NCBI GenBank assembly: GCA_036971475.1
Contig: JBAIZL010000028.1
Location: forward strand, 620,001 to 684,000
DNA: 64,000 nucleotides
Reading direction: 5' to 3'
From: Prosapia bicincta
Taxonomy: Eukaryota; Arthropoda; Insecta; Hemiptera; Cercopidae
Shown here: positions 33,708 through 46,482 of the stretch, one piece after another
Layout: each line of letters opens with the position of its first letter
How positions within the stretch are numbered: the stretch's first letter is position 1
Program-made: the position numbers and the translations under genes
The notes under the pieces: generated by a model
Databases searched by the model: none
What the model was told of the DNA's origin: nothing
What the model saw: the letters and a program-made list of their open reading frames with translations, nothing else

Positions 33708-34406
33708 AATATTAAAAAAAATACATTCATAAATGTTTGGTTAGCACATTCTAAGGAAATCTTATTATTTACATTTTTAGTGTTTATCAGGTATTCCTGT
33801 ATAAATTATATTATAGTAAACATTTTATCAAAGTATGTAGTCATTCTTTAAGAATACAGAAAAAAAATAATAAAACCTGGCGCTGTCATCCCAAAATAGA
33901 CAATTTTGAAAAGTATAATCTAAACCTAGAAACCTGAGACTTTATAAATTCAAGGCTTCTTATACACTATGTTATATAGATTAGCTATAAAGTAGCTTAT
34001 TTCATATAGCTATAAAGTATCCTCTTGAAGTAATTTTGATTAAAAAATAATGTAAATAGTTTTGAAATAAGAAGCTGGTTGCTTTCTGAAATAAAATAGT
34101 AGATATCATTTTCTCTGGTAATGCAACAAAGTATAGGTAGTGGTGAACATTTACTGTGCTTAGGAAGGGAGGTTGCCGTTTTTAAGAAATCAACCGGAGT
34201 GGGGGGCTACTGTTGTACTAGCCACCCGCTGAACATCAGTCTTTTACTCTTATGTCATTTGGCATTGAACAGTATTGCAAGTGTTCTGTCATTGCTAAAA
34301 ACTGCGAAAAATATTGAAATTGTTTTAAATTTATAGAAAGAGGACATTATAGAGATGAATATTTATGTATAAGCAAACAACCGTGTCTACTCACAGTTTA
34401 TACATA
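33708..34406. other. AT-rich DNA without a recognisable gene
   Basis: One chance ORF (34121-34336) has no family features. Nothing else supported. Confidence 0.45.
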
Positions 34407-35123
34407 CAGTCAACTCCCGATTATCCGGGATAATTACCGGCAGGGCCGTCACGGATAATGCGAAATCACGGTTAAAACAAATACCATAATATCCACAGCC
34501 CTACTTCTACCCAATGACTGTAAAAACAGCTGATAAATAGTATCGCCTCCTGTTGTCCCGTCACTACTATACAGTTCGTTTTGATCAGAAGCAACGCATA
34601 GACTGACCACTGAGGAAGGGTAGTGTTTACGTTCGACTCGAGCGATCGCGTAATTCCGCGAATTCGGCGTTCGGATTTATTCTCCGAAAAACGCCCGCTC
34701 GCGCTCGGGGTTATCGCACCTCCATGCATCACGTTCGATGTTTCGATGTGCTCTGATCTGATTGGACGTTGGAGATCAACGCATAATTAGGGATTCGCGC
34801 TTCATAGAACCGCGTGAATTTATAAAAGGACAACAAGAAATATAACGTAAACTCAGACATGCTGACCGAAACTCTGCCCGCGAGTGCGCGTCGCGGGGAA
34901 ACAGGTAGGAAGGATTTAGGACACGGGGTGGCGACTGCGGGCGAGTTGACAGTCTATAAATTATTTCGTAAAGGTTACTCTACGCCCCAACGACCGCTCG
35001 CGCTCGCATCCGTCCGCCGCGTTCACATTTGACTCCTCCCGCCCCACTGCTTCAAGTGGAGCTGACGATCCCGGTTGATCCGCAACCCGGTTGATGCGAT
35101 CCCGGATAATCGGGAGTTGACTG
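34407..35123. mobile_element. pogo/Tigger-like MITE with GC-rich interior
   Basis: Terminal repeats CAGTCAACTCCCGATTATCC (left) and its complement GGATAATCGGGAGTTGACTG (right), with TA on both sides. The 717-bp body is noticeably richer in G+C and CpG than the surroundings, for example CGCCCGCTCGCGCTCGGGG near 34690. There is no transposase frame, only a short minus-strand ORF without motifs. Confidence 0.85.
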
Positions 35124-35399
35124 TATATAAAATGGAATAATTTGTCATTTTAATTTTCTTAACTATAGTTTCTTAGCACTGATTAGTATGACTTTACCTT
35201 GTTAAAATAGCCGTCTATTGTAAAAAGTTTAAGAAAAAAGTAAGTTTAAAAAAATATTAGTTTTGTAGTACATTAGGTGAAAATTTCTTAAAATAAATGT
35301 TATTAGAATAATGAAACTTAGTTAATCAGTTGAAGCATTAACTATAAAAAAATAATTGGGATTTATATAAAAAATTATTATTTCAACATGGAGCATATA
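35124..35399. other. no recognisable feature
   Basis: AT-rich spacer. Confidence 0.4.
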
Positions 35400-36780
35400 G
35401 AGAGTAAAATTTTTTATTTCGAAACATATAAGCAAATAACATACAGTTTATCAATGGTGTCTACTTATACAGGTCAAGATGATTATTTTTAGTCTAGATA
35501 TTCAATTTCAGTCATATTTTATTTGCTATAAACTGAACTGTTTTCACTTTCACTATTACTGTTTTCATCTTGGTCAATGACATGTTCAGGATTTATATAG
35601 CCCTGTATTATTTTCTTCACATGTTTGCACCCAGACTGCAAACAGTCTGGAAACAAAACTTTACATTCTATTGTTTTATATACTCATTAATTATTACATA
35701 TCAATGCAATTGGATTGAGATTCGGATAGTATAGGGTGACCATGGTGGGCTAAGATTGTGTCAATCCCGTACATTTTTAACATGGGTATTTGGATAAGTA
35801 TAATTGTTTTGCCATACTTTCGCAGTAGGGAATTCCATTGTCTGTCAGTCACTTCTCCACATCTTTCTTCTAGAATTAGATTTACACTGTTTTTTGTGTG
35901 ATATGGCGCATTATCGATAAATAACAGACTTTTGGGTTGTTGTTTTTAGTATGAGTTTTTCTTTGATCTGCTTTTCATAGTTTTTCATGAACTAATTTCA
36001 TGTCCCACTGGTAGTCTCTTTTTCGTAATCCAAATGTCTTGAACATTATGAACAGTTAGCCACAATATCTTTCTCATTTCCTCTGTGTAAAACAATTTCG
36101 CAAAACCCTTTACTGACAGATTTCTTCCCTACTCCATCTGTTTCAGGTAGACCAGGTTTTTTCAGTGGTTGTTGTACTTTGGAGACATGTTTCATCAACA
36201 TCCATGATCAGCCTCTTTTCATTCTTATATCTGGCCATTTTCACTAATATAAACTTTTAAGTTTCATATATCGCTTTTTTAACAAGTCAATTTCTGTGGG
36301 TTTCTGTTTTTTTTATTTAACTATTTCATGGACACATCATACATTTCCGTTGATATCAATTTTTTGTTTTAATAGATGAAGTATTCCTCTGAAAGTAGAT
36401 TTTTCAGCCTTGCTTTTAAGAAAATTATGAATTGTCTCTCAGATACAGAGAAGTCGAAATCATCGAATGTAGTGTTCTGTTTTATCTACTTAGTTGATGA
36501 AAAATGAGACATTTCTTCATGTAGTTTTAAACATTATAAATAATTTGCCTGTTAAGGCTATGGGCCATTTTTCTAACAAACTTTCTTGCTGACATGTTAC
36601 AATTACGGCTTGAAAGAAACAGTTTCACAATATTGAAAATGCAATGAAATGTTTTTGGAAAGGCCACATTACAAACATGATGCAGTGAGACATAAAACCA
36701 ACTGAAGCCTTGTTGGCCTGAGCAATGCTTCAATCAAGTGGCAACTTTCTCTTAGCCCCTGTTATTCCCAAGTTCTATTA
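35400..36780 (-). pseudogene. decayed DDE transposase, IS630/Tc1-like
   Basis: Minus-strand reading with shifts gives DVDETCLQSTTTEKTWS (like the first catalytic Asp region) near 36130-36210. Next comes KSLLFIDNAPYHTKNSV (second catalytic Asp, FIDNAPYH) near 35895-35945, then a shifted LYYPNLNPIALI near 35700-35750, which matches the LPPYxxxLNPIE region around the third acidic residue. This order fits IS630/Tc1-related transposases that are widespread in insects. Many stops and shifts, including one between the last two motifs, mean it is dead. I could not find its terminal repeats. Confidence 0.6.
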
Positions 36781-36987
36781 TTTGGATCATAAGCTAGCAT
36801 TGATTAATCCATAACGGATTAAGTTATTCCTGTTCGGAGTGACCCAGCAGGTAGGAATTATTTCGAAATTGTGTAATCACTGCGTTTAAAACAGCCTGAC
36901 AGTTTTATAAATATTATTATAAATAATAGCCTTATAAAGTATTAAAAGTTCTTGAATTTTGTAGTCCATTATGTTCGGTGAATCTTA
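36781..36987. other. no recognisable feature
   Basis: Short AT-rich spacer. Confidence 0.4.
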
Positions 36988-37212
36988 TTAATCACTTAAA
37001 CAATAGTTTATGACTACCCGAACTTTAAATTTAGTAAATTTTTTAAAACTTACTGAGACAGATCACTTTCGATCGCTATGAACATCTCCAAGCAGAAGAC
37101 ACCGATGGAAATCGGCACATAGCGATTGAAAACGTTCTGTCTCAGTAAGTTTTAACAAATTTACTAAATTTGAAGTTCGGGTAGTAATAAACTATTGTTT
37201 GAGTGATTAATA
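36988..37212. repeat. palindrome of two Penelope-like ends (lineage A)
   Basis: A shortened left arm (36988-37080, minus orientation) meets a longer right arm (37081-37212, plus) head to head. Both carry TTACTGAGACAGA or its complement, TAGTTTATGACTACCCGAAC or its complement, and TAATCACTTAAACAATAG or its complement. The right arm has the hammerhead-like layout, but the CTGATGA core is changed to CCGATGG. Confidence 0.85.
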
Positions 37213-38179
37213 TTAAAAGTTATTATTAAGTATTCAGTTATTTGACCTGCCTCCATTACTATTATATATGTCAGTGTATGTAACAATTGGGTTTCTTTTG
37301 AAAAACTTGTCAGATACTATTTATCTAGCAGGAATTTAAAAAAAATGGAAAACAAGAGTTAATAAATGTTCTCAAGTATTTACTGTATTAAAAATATCAT
37401 AGAAACAATGCATTAATTTTTAGCGAGATTGTTGCTTTCTCTTGGTATAACCTTAGATTTATAAGATACAATGATTTTATTAAGTAAGATTTTTTGACTA
37501 GTTCAACTACTTTTTGTTAGTATTTAAATGGTAATGTTTGCTGAGTGAATACTTACGAGCTTACTTACATTTCAAAACGCATTAGCAAGTAAGCTCCTAA
37601 GTATTTATTTAGTTACAAATTATTTCATTATATTCTAATGAGTGGATTCAACATGATTACAACAAGCAACGCATGCCAAAAGTGAGATGTCAGAGTTCTA
37701 TGACTTTGAGCAGTTATCTTCCCTCTTCCTCTTTTTGAATAATGGCAGTTTGTTTATTTTAAAAGCATGTACTTATTATGTAGTGAATTTTATTTTCTCT
37801 TGATTACTATTGTATGTTGTCATGTCCTCTGCTTGCATATTGTCATGACATTTTTTATGTATGTTTATGGTATCATTCATTTTTTTTTCTTGTGGTTAAG
37901 GAGATTTTTTGTTTTGCTTTAAAGCATTGGAAGTAGATCATGAACAGCTGTCGTCGGATTGCTGAAAATAAAATAGAATTTAAAAATGTTATTGCAGTTG
38001 AATAGAAGGATGAGATTAAGAAAGACGTAGTTGTGGAACAAATAAATGATAGGGATGAAAGAGGCTTGTTAAAAAAAATTTTAAGAAGAGACTCAAGAAG
38101 ATTCGTCCCAGTACTTCACGAACAGGTAATGCTAATACATGTGTCTTATCTCTTTCAATTCTAGATCAAGGAGTCATAA
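37213..38179. other. AT-rich DNA with a diverged hairpin repeat
   Basis: At about 37541-37625, GAGTGAATACTTACGAGCTT pairs imperfectly with AAGTAAGCTCCTAAGTATTT. This is the second member of the hairpin family at 9055-9180. Around 38019-38130 a Lys/Glu-rich reading (EQINDRDERGLLKKILRRDS) could be the decayed upstream part of the coding block at 38900, but this is unsure. Confidence 0.4.
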
Positions 38180-38880
38180 AAATATTGTTGGATAAACTAC
38201 CAAATGTTTATTGTAGCCATAAACAAAATATTACTGGATAAACTACCAAATGTTTATTGTAGCCATAAACAAAATATTGCTGGATAAACTACCAAATGTT
38301 TATTGTAGCCATAAACAAAATATTACTGGATAAACTACCAAATGTTTATTGTAGCCATAAACAAAATATTACTGGATAAACTACCAAATGTTTATTGTAG
38401 CCATAAACAAAATATTACTGGATAAACTACCAAATGTTTATTGTAGCCATAAACAAAATATTACTGGATAAACTACCAAATGTTTATTGTAGCCATAAAC
38501 AAAATATTGCTGGATAAACTACCAAATGTTTATTGTAGCCATAAACAAAATATTACTGGATAAACTACCAAATGTTTATTGTAGCCATAAACAAAATATT
38601 GCTGGATAAACTACCAAATGTTTATTGTAGCCATAAACAAAATATTGCTGGATAAACTACCAAATGTTTATTGTAGCCATAAACAAAATATTGCTGGATA
38701 AACTACCAAATGTTTATTGTAGCCATAAACAAAATATTGCTAGATAAACTACCAAATGTTTATTGTAGCCATAAACAAAATATTGCTGGATAAACTACCA
38801 AATGTTTATTGTAGCCATAAACAAAATATTGCTGGATAAACTACCAAATGTTTATTGTAGCCATAAACAAAATATTGGCT
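38180..38880. repeat. 46-bp minisatellite, about 15 copies
   Basis: The unit GGATAAACTACCAAATGTTT-ATTGTAGCCATAAACAAAAT-ATTRCT repeats every 46 bp from 38190 with almost no divergence. The only regular variation is TTACT versus TTGCT before GGATAA, plus one AGATAA. Such homogeneity suggests recent expansion. Confidence 0.97.
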
Positions 38881-38899
38881 CAACAAAATATTATTGAAC

Positions 38900-39615
38900 C
38901 ACATTTATATTGAACAACTGAGGAGACATTTATAAGAAAAGATTTTAAATATAAAGATCAAATTTTAAATGTATTTACAGAATTGTTAATACTTTCATCC
39001 AGTCCAAAAGAGTACAAAAAAAATTGGAATCTTGATTACAGAACTGGTTGGACATCCTACGATAGATATGAGTACGAGGGAAAACCACTTTAGGCTGTTC
39101 TTGTGATGTTTGGAGATGGACCAGATTACAAAAGAGTGAAATTTTAGTGTCCATTAATTTTTGATAAATGTACGGAAACTGCAAGAGAGCTTCAAATAAA
39201 TTGACTGTTTGAATGTATATGAACAGGGTCGAATACAGGATCGTTCCAGGGTTACTAACAGGAACGAATACCTAATCTGTTTACTGCAAAAATTGGAAAA
39301 AACTCGTTATATACACGTATTAAGATATTTGCAATGGCCTCTTCACATAAACTATGTTACAAACCTTGACATTATGACTGTTCAACCTGCTGGGTAATAC
39401 CCAAAAAGCTCTAACAAAAAGGCTCTTAGTGACTTATTAGCAGATTCTATTAAAAATAGATGGGCAAATTGGTTAGTGCCAATAGCAAAGCTCTTATTAG
39501 CAAATTTATTTCCTTAGTTGGAATTCTGAAATAGAACAACCTGATGAAGTTCTTGAATGTTTTTCACCCTCGCAAAGATTGAGATGCATTACTAACATAT
39601 TTGATTTCTATTAGA
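38900..39615 (+). pseudogene. unrecognised decayed coding block
   Basis: Four + strand pieces in shifting frames look like protein. About 38925-39188: FTELLILSSSPKEYKKNWN, DYRTGWTSYDRYEYEGKPL, stop, AVLVMFGDGPDYKRVKF, stop, CPLIFDKCTETARELQIN. Then 39209-39397: MNVYEQGRIQDRSRV and RYIHVLRYLQWPLHI, ending DIMTVQPAG. Then about 39400-39505: KKALSDLLADSIKNRWANWL. Last, about 39540-39612: EVLECFSPSQRLRCITNIFDFY, stop. Codon-like composition and few stops per piece argue for a real former protein. I do not recognise the family. A mobile-element protein or a host pseudogene are both possible. Confidence 0.4.
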
Positions 39616-41798
39616 ATATATACTTTTCCGAAAATCAAAGGAAGTCTTGCTTAAGTTGCCTGTATTGCATTTTTTATATTAGTCTTTTTATAATTTTGAC
39701 TTATATGTTACATTGTTTTGTAATAAATAAACTGATTTTTTACACTAGCTTACTGATTTTCATCAAACCTATTGATGAGATTTTTTGGTTTTGGTAATGT
39801 TGCATTACCTCTCCAGGTCTGGGATGAATAGGTCAACACATGATTTTATTCCATTGTTATTGTGAGATATAATCGCTTCAAACATTTTTTAAAAGTTTCA
39901 TAATTTTTTAAACCAAAACATACATTTTTGATAAAACTAAATGGATTCTAAAGTTTAAGGTGTGATTGAAGTAACTACTTCAATAAGTTCAAGCATCATG
40001 TTAAAAAAAAATGAGGCAGATGCAGAAAAACTATAATCACATGTAGGTTGATTCTAATTAAAGCAGAGTAATAAAAATGTTGATATTTTAATGAACGAAA
40101 TTGTATTAGCGATTTTTAAGTATTCATACCATATCTTTAAAAGATTCCAAGTGTAATAAATTTAATCAGTGTTATACTTTACACAATTATATTCACAAGG
40201 ACAATTAAACAGTTGATAACAACTTTTAATTGTTCATAATTTTTCTGCAGTGCATTTATTTTCTTACCACACTGCATGTATTTTTGTACTATGCCACAAT
40301 TTTACATAGTTCATATCAGTTTTAATATATCTCAGTAAGATTTTTGTAATTTAAAAACTAAAAAAACATCTATTCTATTAACCTACACCAAATATTTCAT
40401 TAAAAATAAACCTTGTTTATTAATACATTATCTCTGTGTATTCCATATTAAAAGTCAAATGAAATGAGCTAGAAAAATAAAATTTCTTTAATTCTGTTTC
40501 AATTAATAAATAAAATATTCTAAAAATCATAGCTATGCCATAAAATGTAGTGACTAATTATAGTGAGTTAACTATTAAATTTGTTGAATGAACATTTCTT
40601 AGATTTTGACTGTGGTCAATAGAATTGTAGAATTGTTATGGTTGTGGTCAATATTTGGTATCTGATATTCTATGATTCATCAAATTTAAACAATGACTAT
40701 GCAGTTTTTTAGAAACAAATATTAATCCAACAGCATTTCTTTGAAGATCTCAACGAAAGGCATTTGATAAATTATATATTTTAATTAAAAATGTGTATGT
40801 GGGTGTATATATTTAATTAAAACGTTTTTATGTTCAATAACTAAATTTCATTATATATTTTCCATTATTATTTTGAATGGTTACATATTTTTAAAAGTTA
40901 CAAAATAGTTTTACAAAATATGATTTTTGTCAATATTCTAAATAAAGTAGTGTTCTGCCTTTTCTAATAATCTGCATGATAGGATAGTTGTGAGCTTCAA
41001 TAACGACTTCTGTGGCCTTAGATATTACCTGAAGCTCTAATAATATGTTTAAATTTCATACATTATGATTAATAAGCCGGATGTTTGCTCTTCAGCATGG
41101 TACCTGTCTATTTGCAGTTAGGTGTGTTTCAACATCCATGTCTTGAGCCAATACATTCAATTAATATGTATTAAATCTATCATCGTATACTGAAAGCCAT
41201 TATATACAATTTTTTTTGCATTAAATGATTAACTGATGCCGGTTAATTCCCTTCTAAGTCTGGTGTATTGTGTTCTATAGTTACAACTGCAAGCATTATG
41301 ACTTCAATACAGTCACTGTCACAAGTCCAAAAATGTTGAATCTTGGTCTGTCTAATTTTAAAAACTACTTGATCACTCTACAGTATTATTTTATTGACTA
41401 AACACAAAAGGTACATAATTTATAAAAATGCGTATAAATATTTTACAAGTCATATATGGTACCACCTTTTTAATTTTAGGTATACTTGGTTTGTTTATTG
41501 TTTCTTCATTTCTAATGGATGTTTTATATAATCACTATAGGTGTTAATGATGATGTCATGTTTAAATAAGGGTATGTTTTCTCTTTAGGATTATTGTTTG
41601 AGCTTTAGATTTATGTTCTTCTCAAATTATTTATCAAATGATTACACCTTGCGTTCAATATAAAATTTCTTACTGTCATAAAATTTTATGTTGTAGAATC
41701 TGAGTTTTTTCAAGAGTTATTTTTTTATGTCTTAGTTTTAATATAATTTAATTTCCAAATTATGTGTGTGTGGTGTATATGTGCGAGTGCGTGTAGAT

Positions 41799-41846
<48 letters not shown>

Positions 41847-42717
41847 TATAGGATATGTATGTATATTTTTTTGTTACAGGAGTTGTGGAATAAGAAACTT
41901 ATAATTTTTAACAAACAATTATTTTAATAACATACATATTGGTGGAGGGACTAATAAGAAAAACTTCTTTACATATTCCATGAATAAATAAGTGACAATT
42001 AAATTATAAGATTATAATTAGGTTTTGTCAGTTCTTAGTTTTATTTTTTTTCCTCTTAATTAGTGTTAAGTCTTCTGTTTTAAAAAAGCAGCAGTAGTCT
42101 TTCATCATTGCTGGATAACACTGGCCTTGGTATGTAGTCTCTATTATCCTGAAATCTTGAGAAGTGTTTTCCTTACTGCTTTAAAGTTTTCCAAGAAAAA
42201 GTCAAAATGAGAATGGAAAAAATGTAATTTTGAAAACATTCAACATCCTGTGGGGTTGTTTGTTTTTAAGATACAAAGAGCATTTGTATGTTTATTATTG
42301 CTCAGAAAACCTTGTACCTTATACGTTTTAAACAAAATATCAAAATTACTGTTTTGTAAAAGTTTGTTGCAAATATCTCAATAAATACTAAATAAAATAA
42401 ACTGTGTTTTTGTCTGAACTAAGAAGATACGACTGAGTAGCATTACTGAAACCAGAATCCATTCAATAGGATTGAAATGAAAATCAGTAAACTGCTTGTT
42501 TAGTAATTTTTTTGAAAATTACAATTTGTTATAACAATAATAGGAAAAAATTCTTGATAACATTTTCAAATATACATTTTTTTGGTTTTATGATAGGAAA
42601 GGGCGGTAGGCCCATGTCTTGATGTTACATCTACATCAAGCACCAGTATTTCATTGTAATTGATCACAAATCTAGCCTTGTTTATATTTTTGTGTGTTGT
42701 TTGTCAGTTTAGAAATA
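39616..42717. other. 3.1 kb of AT-rich DNA without a recognisable gene
   Basis: No supported ORF or known repeat apart from a (TA)n run at about 41803-41843. A polyadenylation-like AATAAA at 39722-39727 follows the coding block at 38900. Confidence 0.5.
41803..41843. repeat. (TA)n microsatellite
   Basis: About 40 bp of uninterrupted TA. Confidence 0.95.
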
Positions 42718-43863
42718 CAGTAAAACCTCTCATATCCGGATCAATGTGTCGACAGATACAAGAAATCCAGACATGGGAGGGGTTATGTAATGATGTACAT
42801 CTGTATTATATAATCACAACCATTCCAATTGGAAGTAAATGTATGATTGTTTTAAGTAAATAAGTTACACTTATAGAATATTGTAATTATATTTTAAAAG
42901 CAATATAGAACTGTATGTATAGTTTAGTTGCATGCCTATATGTACAGTTCCTTAATACTATATTATACATACATATGTAAATTAATTATCAGTTTTGGTA
43001 AAAAATTATGTACTGAGGATTTGTTTGTTTTGTTGAACACGTTTCTTTGGTGAAATATCACTCCACCTTCGAATGAATAGATGGTCGGCTGTTTTTGCTT
43101 GTCTTGTTGTTCAACGTACTCGATCAGCTGGCCAAATGCCTGGAAAGCTTCGCTATGCGTCATGTTACTGTTTTCTTTCATAACCTTCGGCAGGCGTTGG
43201 TTGTGGTGCTCACTAAATCTATAACTAGTAGTAAACTTAAGAATTTCATCCTCTTTCAGCCATTCATTCTCGCTAATGTCATTTGTTCATGTTCATGTCC
43301 TTACAAGCAAGAATGTTTAGAGGAAGACTGATTTCTTCATATCTTTTACTAACAAGGTTTTCAATCTGTAATATTATTTCAATCCCCTCATTGTTGGTTT
43401 TATGATCCAATAGTTTTTGCCATGATTTAATCAGTGTTATCGGCCTGATGTCATTCCATGTTGTATGAATCCATAAAGTGACAACTAGCAAGCCTACGTT
43501 TTTTAGGGATTCAGGAATAATTCCTCCCACATCTATACTCGCTATTATAAGTGTTAGTAACTTATGGCAATGTAGAAAACACAGTTTTTTCTGCTTTTTT
43601 GCTATAACGTACATATTCTAGATTACAATATACAGGTAAAATAACGAACTAAACTACCCAATAACATAAAATCCTAAGAATTTATGTAAACTGAATGATA
43701 CTGAAACTCAAACAACTGGCTGACTCAGGAAAAAACAAAGAGCCGACTAGTAGAGCCAGATTACTGGCCTAATGACAAAAAGTGCATTACGGAATAAAGA
43801 CGCTTCCTTTATTTTCATATTAAGTATGGATATTGGAGGTTCCGTATTTGAGAAGTTTTACTG
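42718..43863 (-). mobile_element. pogo/Tigger-type DNA transposon, internally deleted
   Basis: Terminal repeats CAGTAAAACCTCTCATATCC (left) and, reading inward, CAGTAAAACTTCTCAAATAC (right), flanked by TA at 42716-42717 and 43864-43865. The interior encodes only the C-terminal part of the transposase on the minus strand. At 1146 bp it is about half the length expected for an autonomous Tigger. Confidence 0.8.
42963..43614 (-). pseudogene. Tigger/Jerky-type transposase, C-terminal fragment
   Basis: Two minus-strand open pieces. 43614-43279 contains LWIHTTWNDIRPITLIKSWQKLL, resembling the helix after the DDE domain in Tigger and Jerky proteins (AW-x-I-x-P-x-T-L-x-x-SW-x-KLL). 43181-42963 contains MTHSEAFQAFGQLIEYVEQQ, resembling the family C-terminus (a Ser-x-Glu-Ala, Ala-Leu, Trp-x-Glu-Gln pattern). 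The DNA-binding and catalytic regions are absent. A frame break separates the two pieces. Confidence 0.7.
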
Positions 43864-43865
43864 TA

Positions 43866-44080
43866 TGCTCAAATAAATTCGTTTTAAAAAATCTATGCAG
43901 TTATAAAACAAAAACCACTTGACTAAAATAAACTACACATCGAACTAAATAATTACTCTATCAGCTGCTGTTTTACAAAAAATGTTCAAGCATTTGTGCC
44001 TACCTTTGGTGAGTGGCAGTGCTGACCTTTACAATAGCTACCTCTCTCGTATCACATGGTCAAAGGTAGTTTAGTTTGAT
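43866..44080. other. spacer without a recognisable feature
   Basis: Short AT-rich region between two DNA transposons. Confidence 0.4.
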
Positions 44081-44084
44081 TTAA

Positions 44085-45522
44085 GCGTCTGACCTTGACG
44101 TATCTGTCAAAATCCTACCGGCCTGTGAGACCTACCGTGTGTTTCTGTTACCATATTTCGTGTAGTGGTCTGAGGTACCAGATGTTTTGGTTACTGCATA
44201 TAGGGGTATATGAGACCGGCGTTTCGGTTGATGTATTCTTTATTATATTTCTTTTTTACTATTTAATGTTACTAGTTAAAGTGGTAAAATTGCTCGCTAG
44301 AATGTTTGCGCAAAGGATCCTGACTTTAGTGACACAATTCGTGGACTGTTAAACGAAGACGAAAGACTGTTGACAATCCAAGTAGTAGTGAAGTAGACGA
44401 CTTGGACGCTGATCTTTATTATGTGTTGTCTGGACAGGAATGTAATAATAGTGATCCGGGTAACTTGGATGATGATGAAGACTTTCATTGGATGAAAATG
44501 TTTTACAAGATACTGGACGTTACATTTTGCCTAAGTATTTCATAGTAAGAAGGAAAAAACAAAACATGGTCTTCCCAATGCTTGGGAAAGCAAGCTTACT
44601 ACAAATTTAGTCAGAACCCCAGCAAGCAATATTATTTGTACCAGGAATAAGAAGATTTGCATGGCGATTAGATAACAACCCTTATGTATGGAAGCTTTTC
44701 TTTGAAGACGAAATTATGTCGATAATAGTATAGAATACTAATGTAAAGCTCCAAAGGGTACGGTCACAACTCAGTGATAAATCAAACAGAAGTAATTACA
44801 GGGATACTTGCTTTGGAAAGGTAAATGGTCTTATAGATCTGTTTGTTTTATCATCGGTGTTGCGATCTAATGATAAAATGATTCAGTTTCTGTTTACCAA
44901 AGACTCTTGAAGACTCTTACAACCGCCCAATATTTCCTGCTGCAATGTCTGAAAAACGTTATGAAATCCTCACGTCTTGCCTGAGATTTGATGATTGCAA
45001 CACACGGGAGGAAAGAAGAAAAGATGACATGGCTGCACCAATTTCACAAGTTTTTTGTAAATTTATATCAAACTGTCAATAATTGAGGGTTCAAATCAAA
45101 ATGTTACCGCAAATAACTGGCTCAGTTCTCTAAAGTTTGTGATGAACTGTTGAAGCGTAAACTTACCTATGTTGGAACAGTAAAAAAAGACAATAAGTTT
45201 ACTCCAAAAAAATTCTTAGGAAACCCAGCAAGACCAGTTTTTGAAAGCTGTATGGATTTAGAGGACAAACTACGATCCTTAGCTATATAGTAGGATAAAA
45301 AAAATCCATTTTTTATGTTTTAAAGAGCATACTTGCGATTTTTATTATTCAAGACTTTTTTTTTATTTTGTCATTATATAAGGGTATATTATACTTGTAT
45401 TTTATTTTGTGAAAATTAATGCCATTTACATAATAAACCATTTATGGAGATATCTTTCTGTTTTTGCACCTTAATGTAAACGTACAGGGTAAAATAGCGG
45501 TCTCTGAGACCTGGTGTTTCAG
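44085..45522 (+). mobile_element. piggyBac-like relic
   Basis: The + strand in shifting frames gives an acidic N-terminus (DDLDADLYYVLSGQECNN, near 44395-44450). It continues with PSKQYYLYQE near 44615-44650 and SYNRPIFPAAMSEKRYEILTS followed by CLRFDDCNTREERRKDDMAAPI near 44910-45040, the conserved RP-x-F-x-A-x-M-S and LRFDD-x-x-TREER region of piggyBac transposases. After a deletion come NVTANNW near 45100 and LLKRKLTYVGTVKKDNKFTPKKFL near 45150-45220. TTAA occurs at 44081-44084 and 45523-45526, which could be the target sites, though the terminal repeats are not clean. The repeated GAGACC motifs near both ends may be subterminal repeats. Confidence 0.7.
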
Positions 45523-45526
45523 TTAA

Positions 45527-46482
45527 GTGCTATAAAAGTGATGTTTCAGTATAAGTGTTAAAATATTTGGGCTATTTTGAGAACTATGTGAATTGTGTAA
45601 CTATATGGATTTCATTAAATAGTTCCATGAACTATATTCCTATGACTACTGTATGGCTTACTATGAGTCCAGCTTGTAGATGTATGCATATTGGTTAGTA
45701 TATTGAAAAATTTTGTTTCTTTTATAAAATTTAGTATTAAATCAGGCTAGGTATTCAGCAGGGTTTAACACGTTATTTCAATCAGTTTAACCTATCAATC
45801 ATATTGGGTAATATAGCTTCCTTATCACCTTTGGTCTACAAGGAGAGAGCCTTAGAATTAGAATGTTGCATTCCTTGTAGTATTTCATTCGAGCCCCCCC
45901 CCCCCAGATGGTTTTCTCACTTGCCTCACAAGTACTGGCTTGAGAAGGACTTTTGATGTTAATAATTCTATGAAGTGCTACTAAATGTCTTTAAACAGTT
46001 TGTGAACTTTTCACTGTAATATAAATGATAACCTTTAGATATTGTTCCACAGTATAATAAATTTTAAGAGTATAATGATAATTTAATCCTTTTAAAAGGG
46101 ACTTACAAAACAGAAATTATGAGTAAAAGCAAAAATGTATACGGCTCATGAATATATGAATGTTTATTTCTTATACAATACATGATCATCCACGTTACAA
46201 TCTTTTACTTATGGTCAGGTTTTAATTGTATTAGTTTTATTTACTATTCAGCTTAATATCAAATGAAATAATTTCTCCTCATGATGAAAATAAAAATAAT
46301 TAGGTTTCAGGTAAAGAAATAAGAATGGAAAGTTTCATTAGTTTTATTGTAATTGTTTGGGAATAGTTCTATTGGATTCATTATTTATAAAATAAAGCAT
46401 AATGTTTAACATCATTTTCTTTGACACGATGATCAATAATTTATTTTTATTTCTGTTAATTTAAATGTAAATTTTGTTTTAG
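45527..46482. other. AT-rich DNA upstream of the first LARP4 coding exon seen
   Basis: No ORF or promoter-like motif. A C-run (C13) lies near 45894-45906. It ends in the acceptor TTTTGTTTTAG at 46482. Confidence 0.45.

Noticed and set aside
34121..34336. 71-codon + strand ORF
   Set aside because: No motif, no neighbouring signals; chance ORF.
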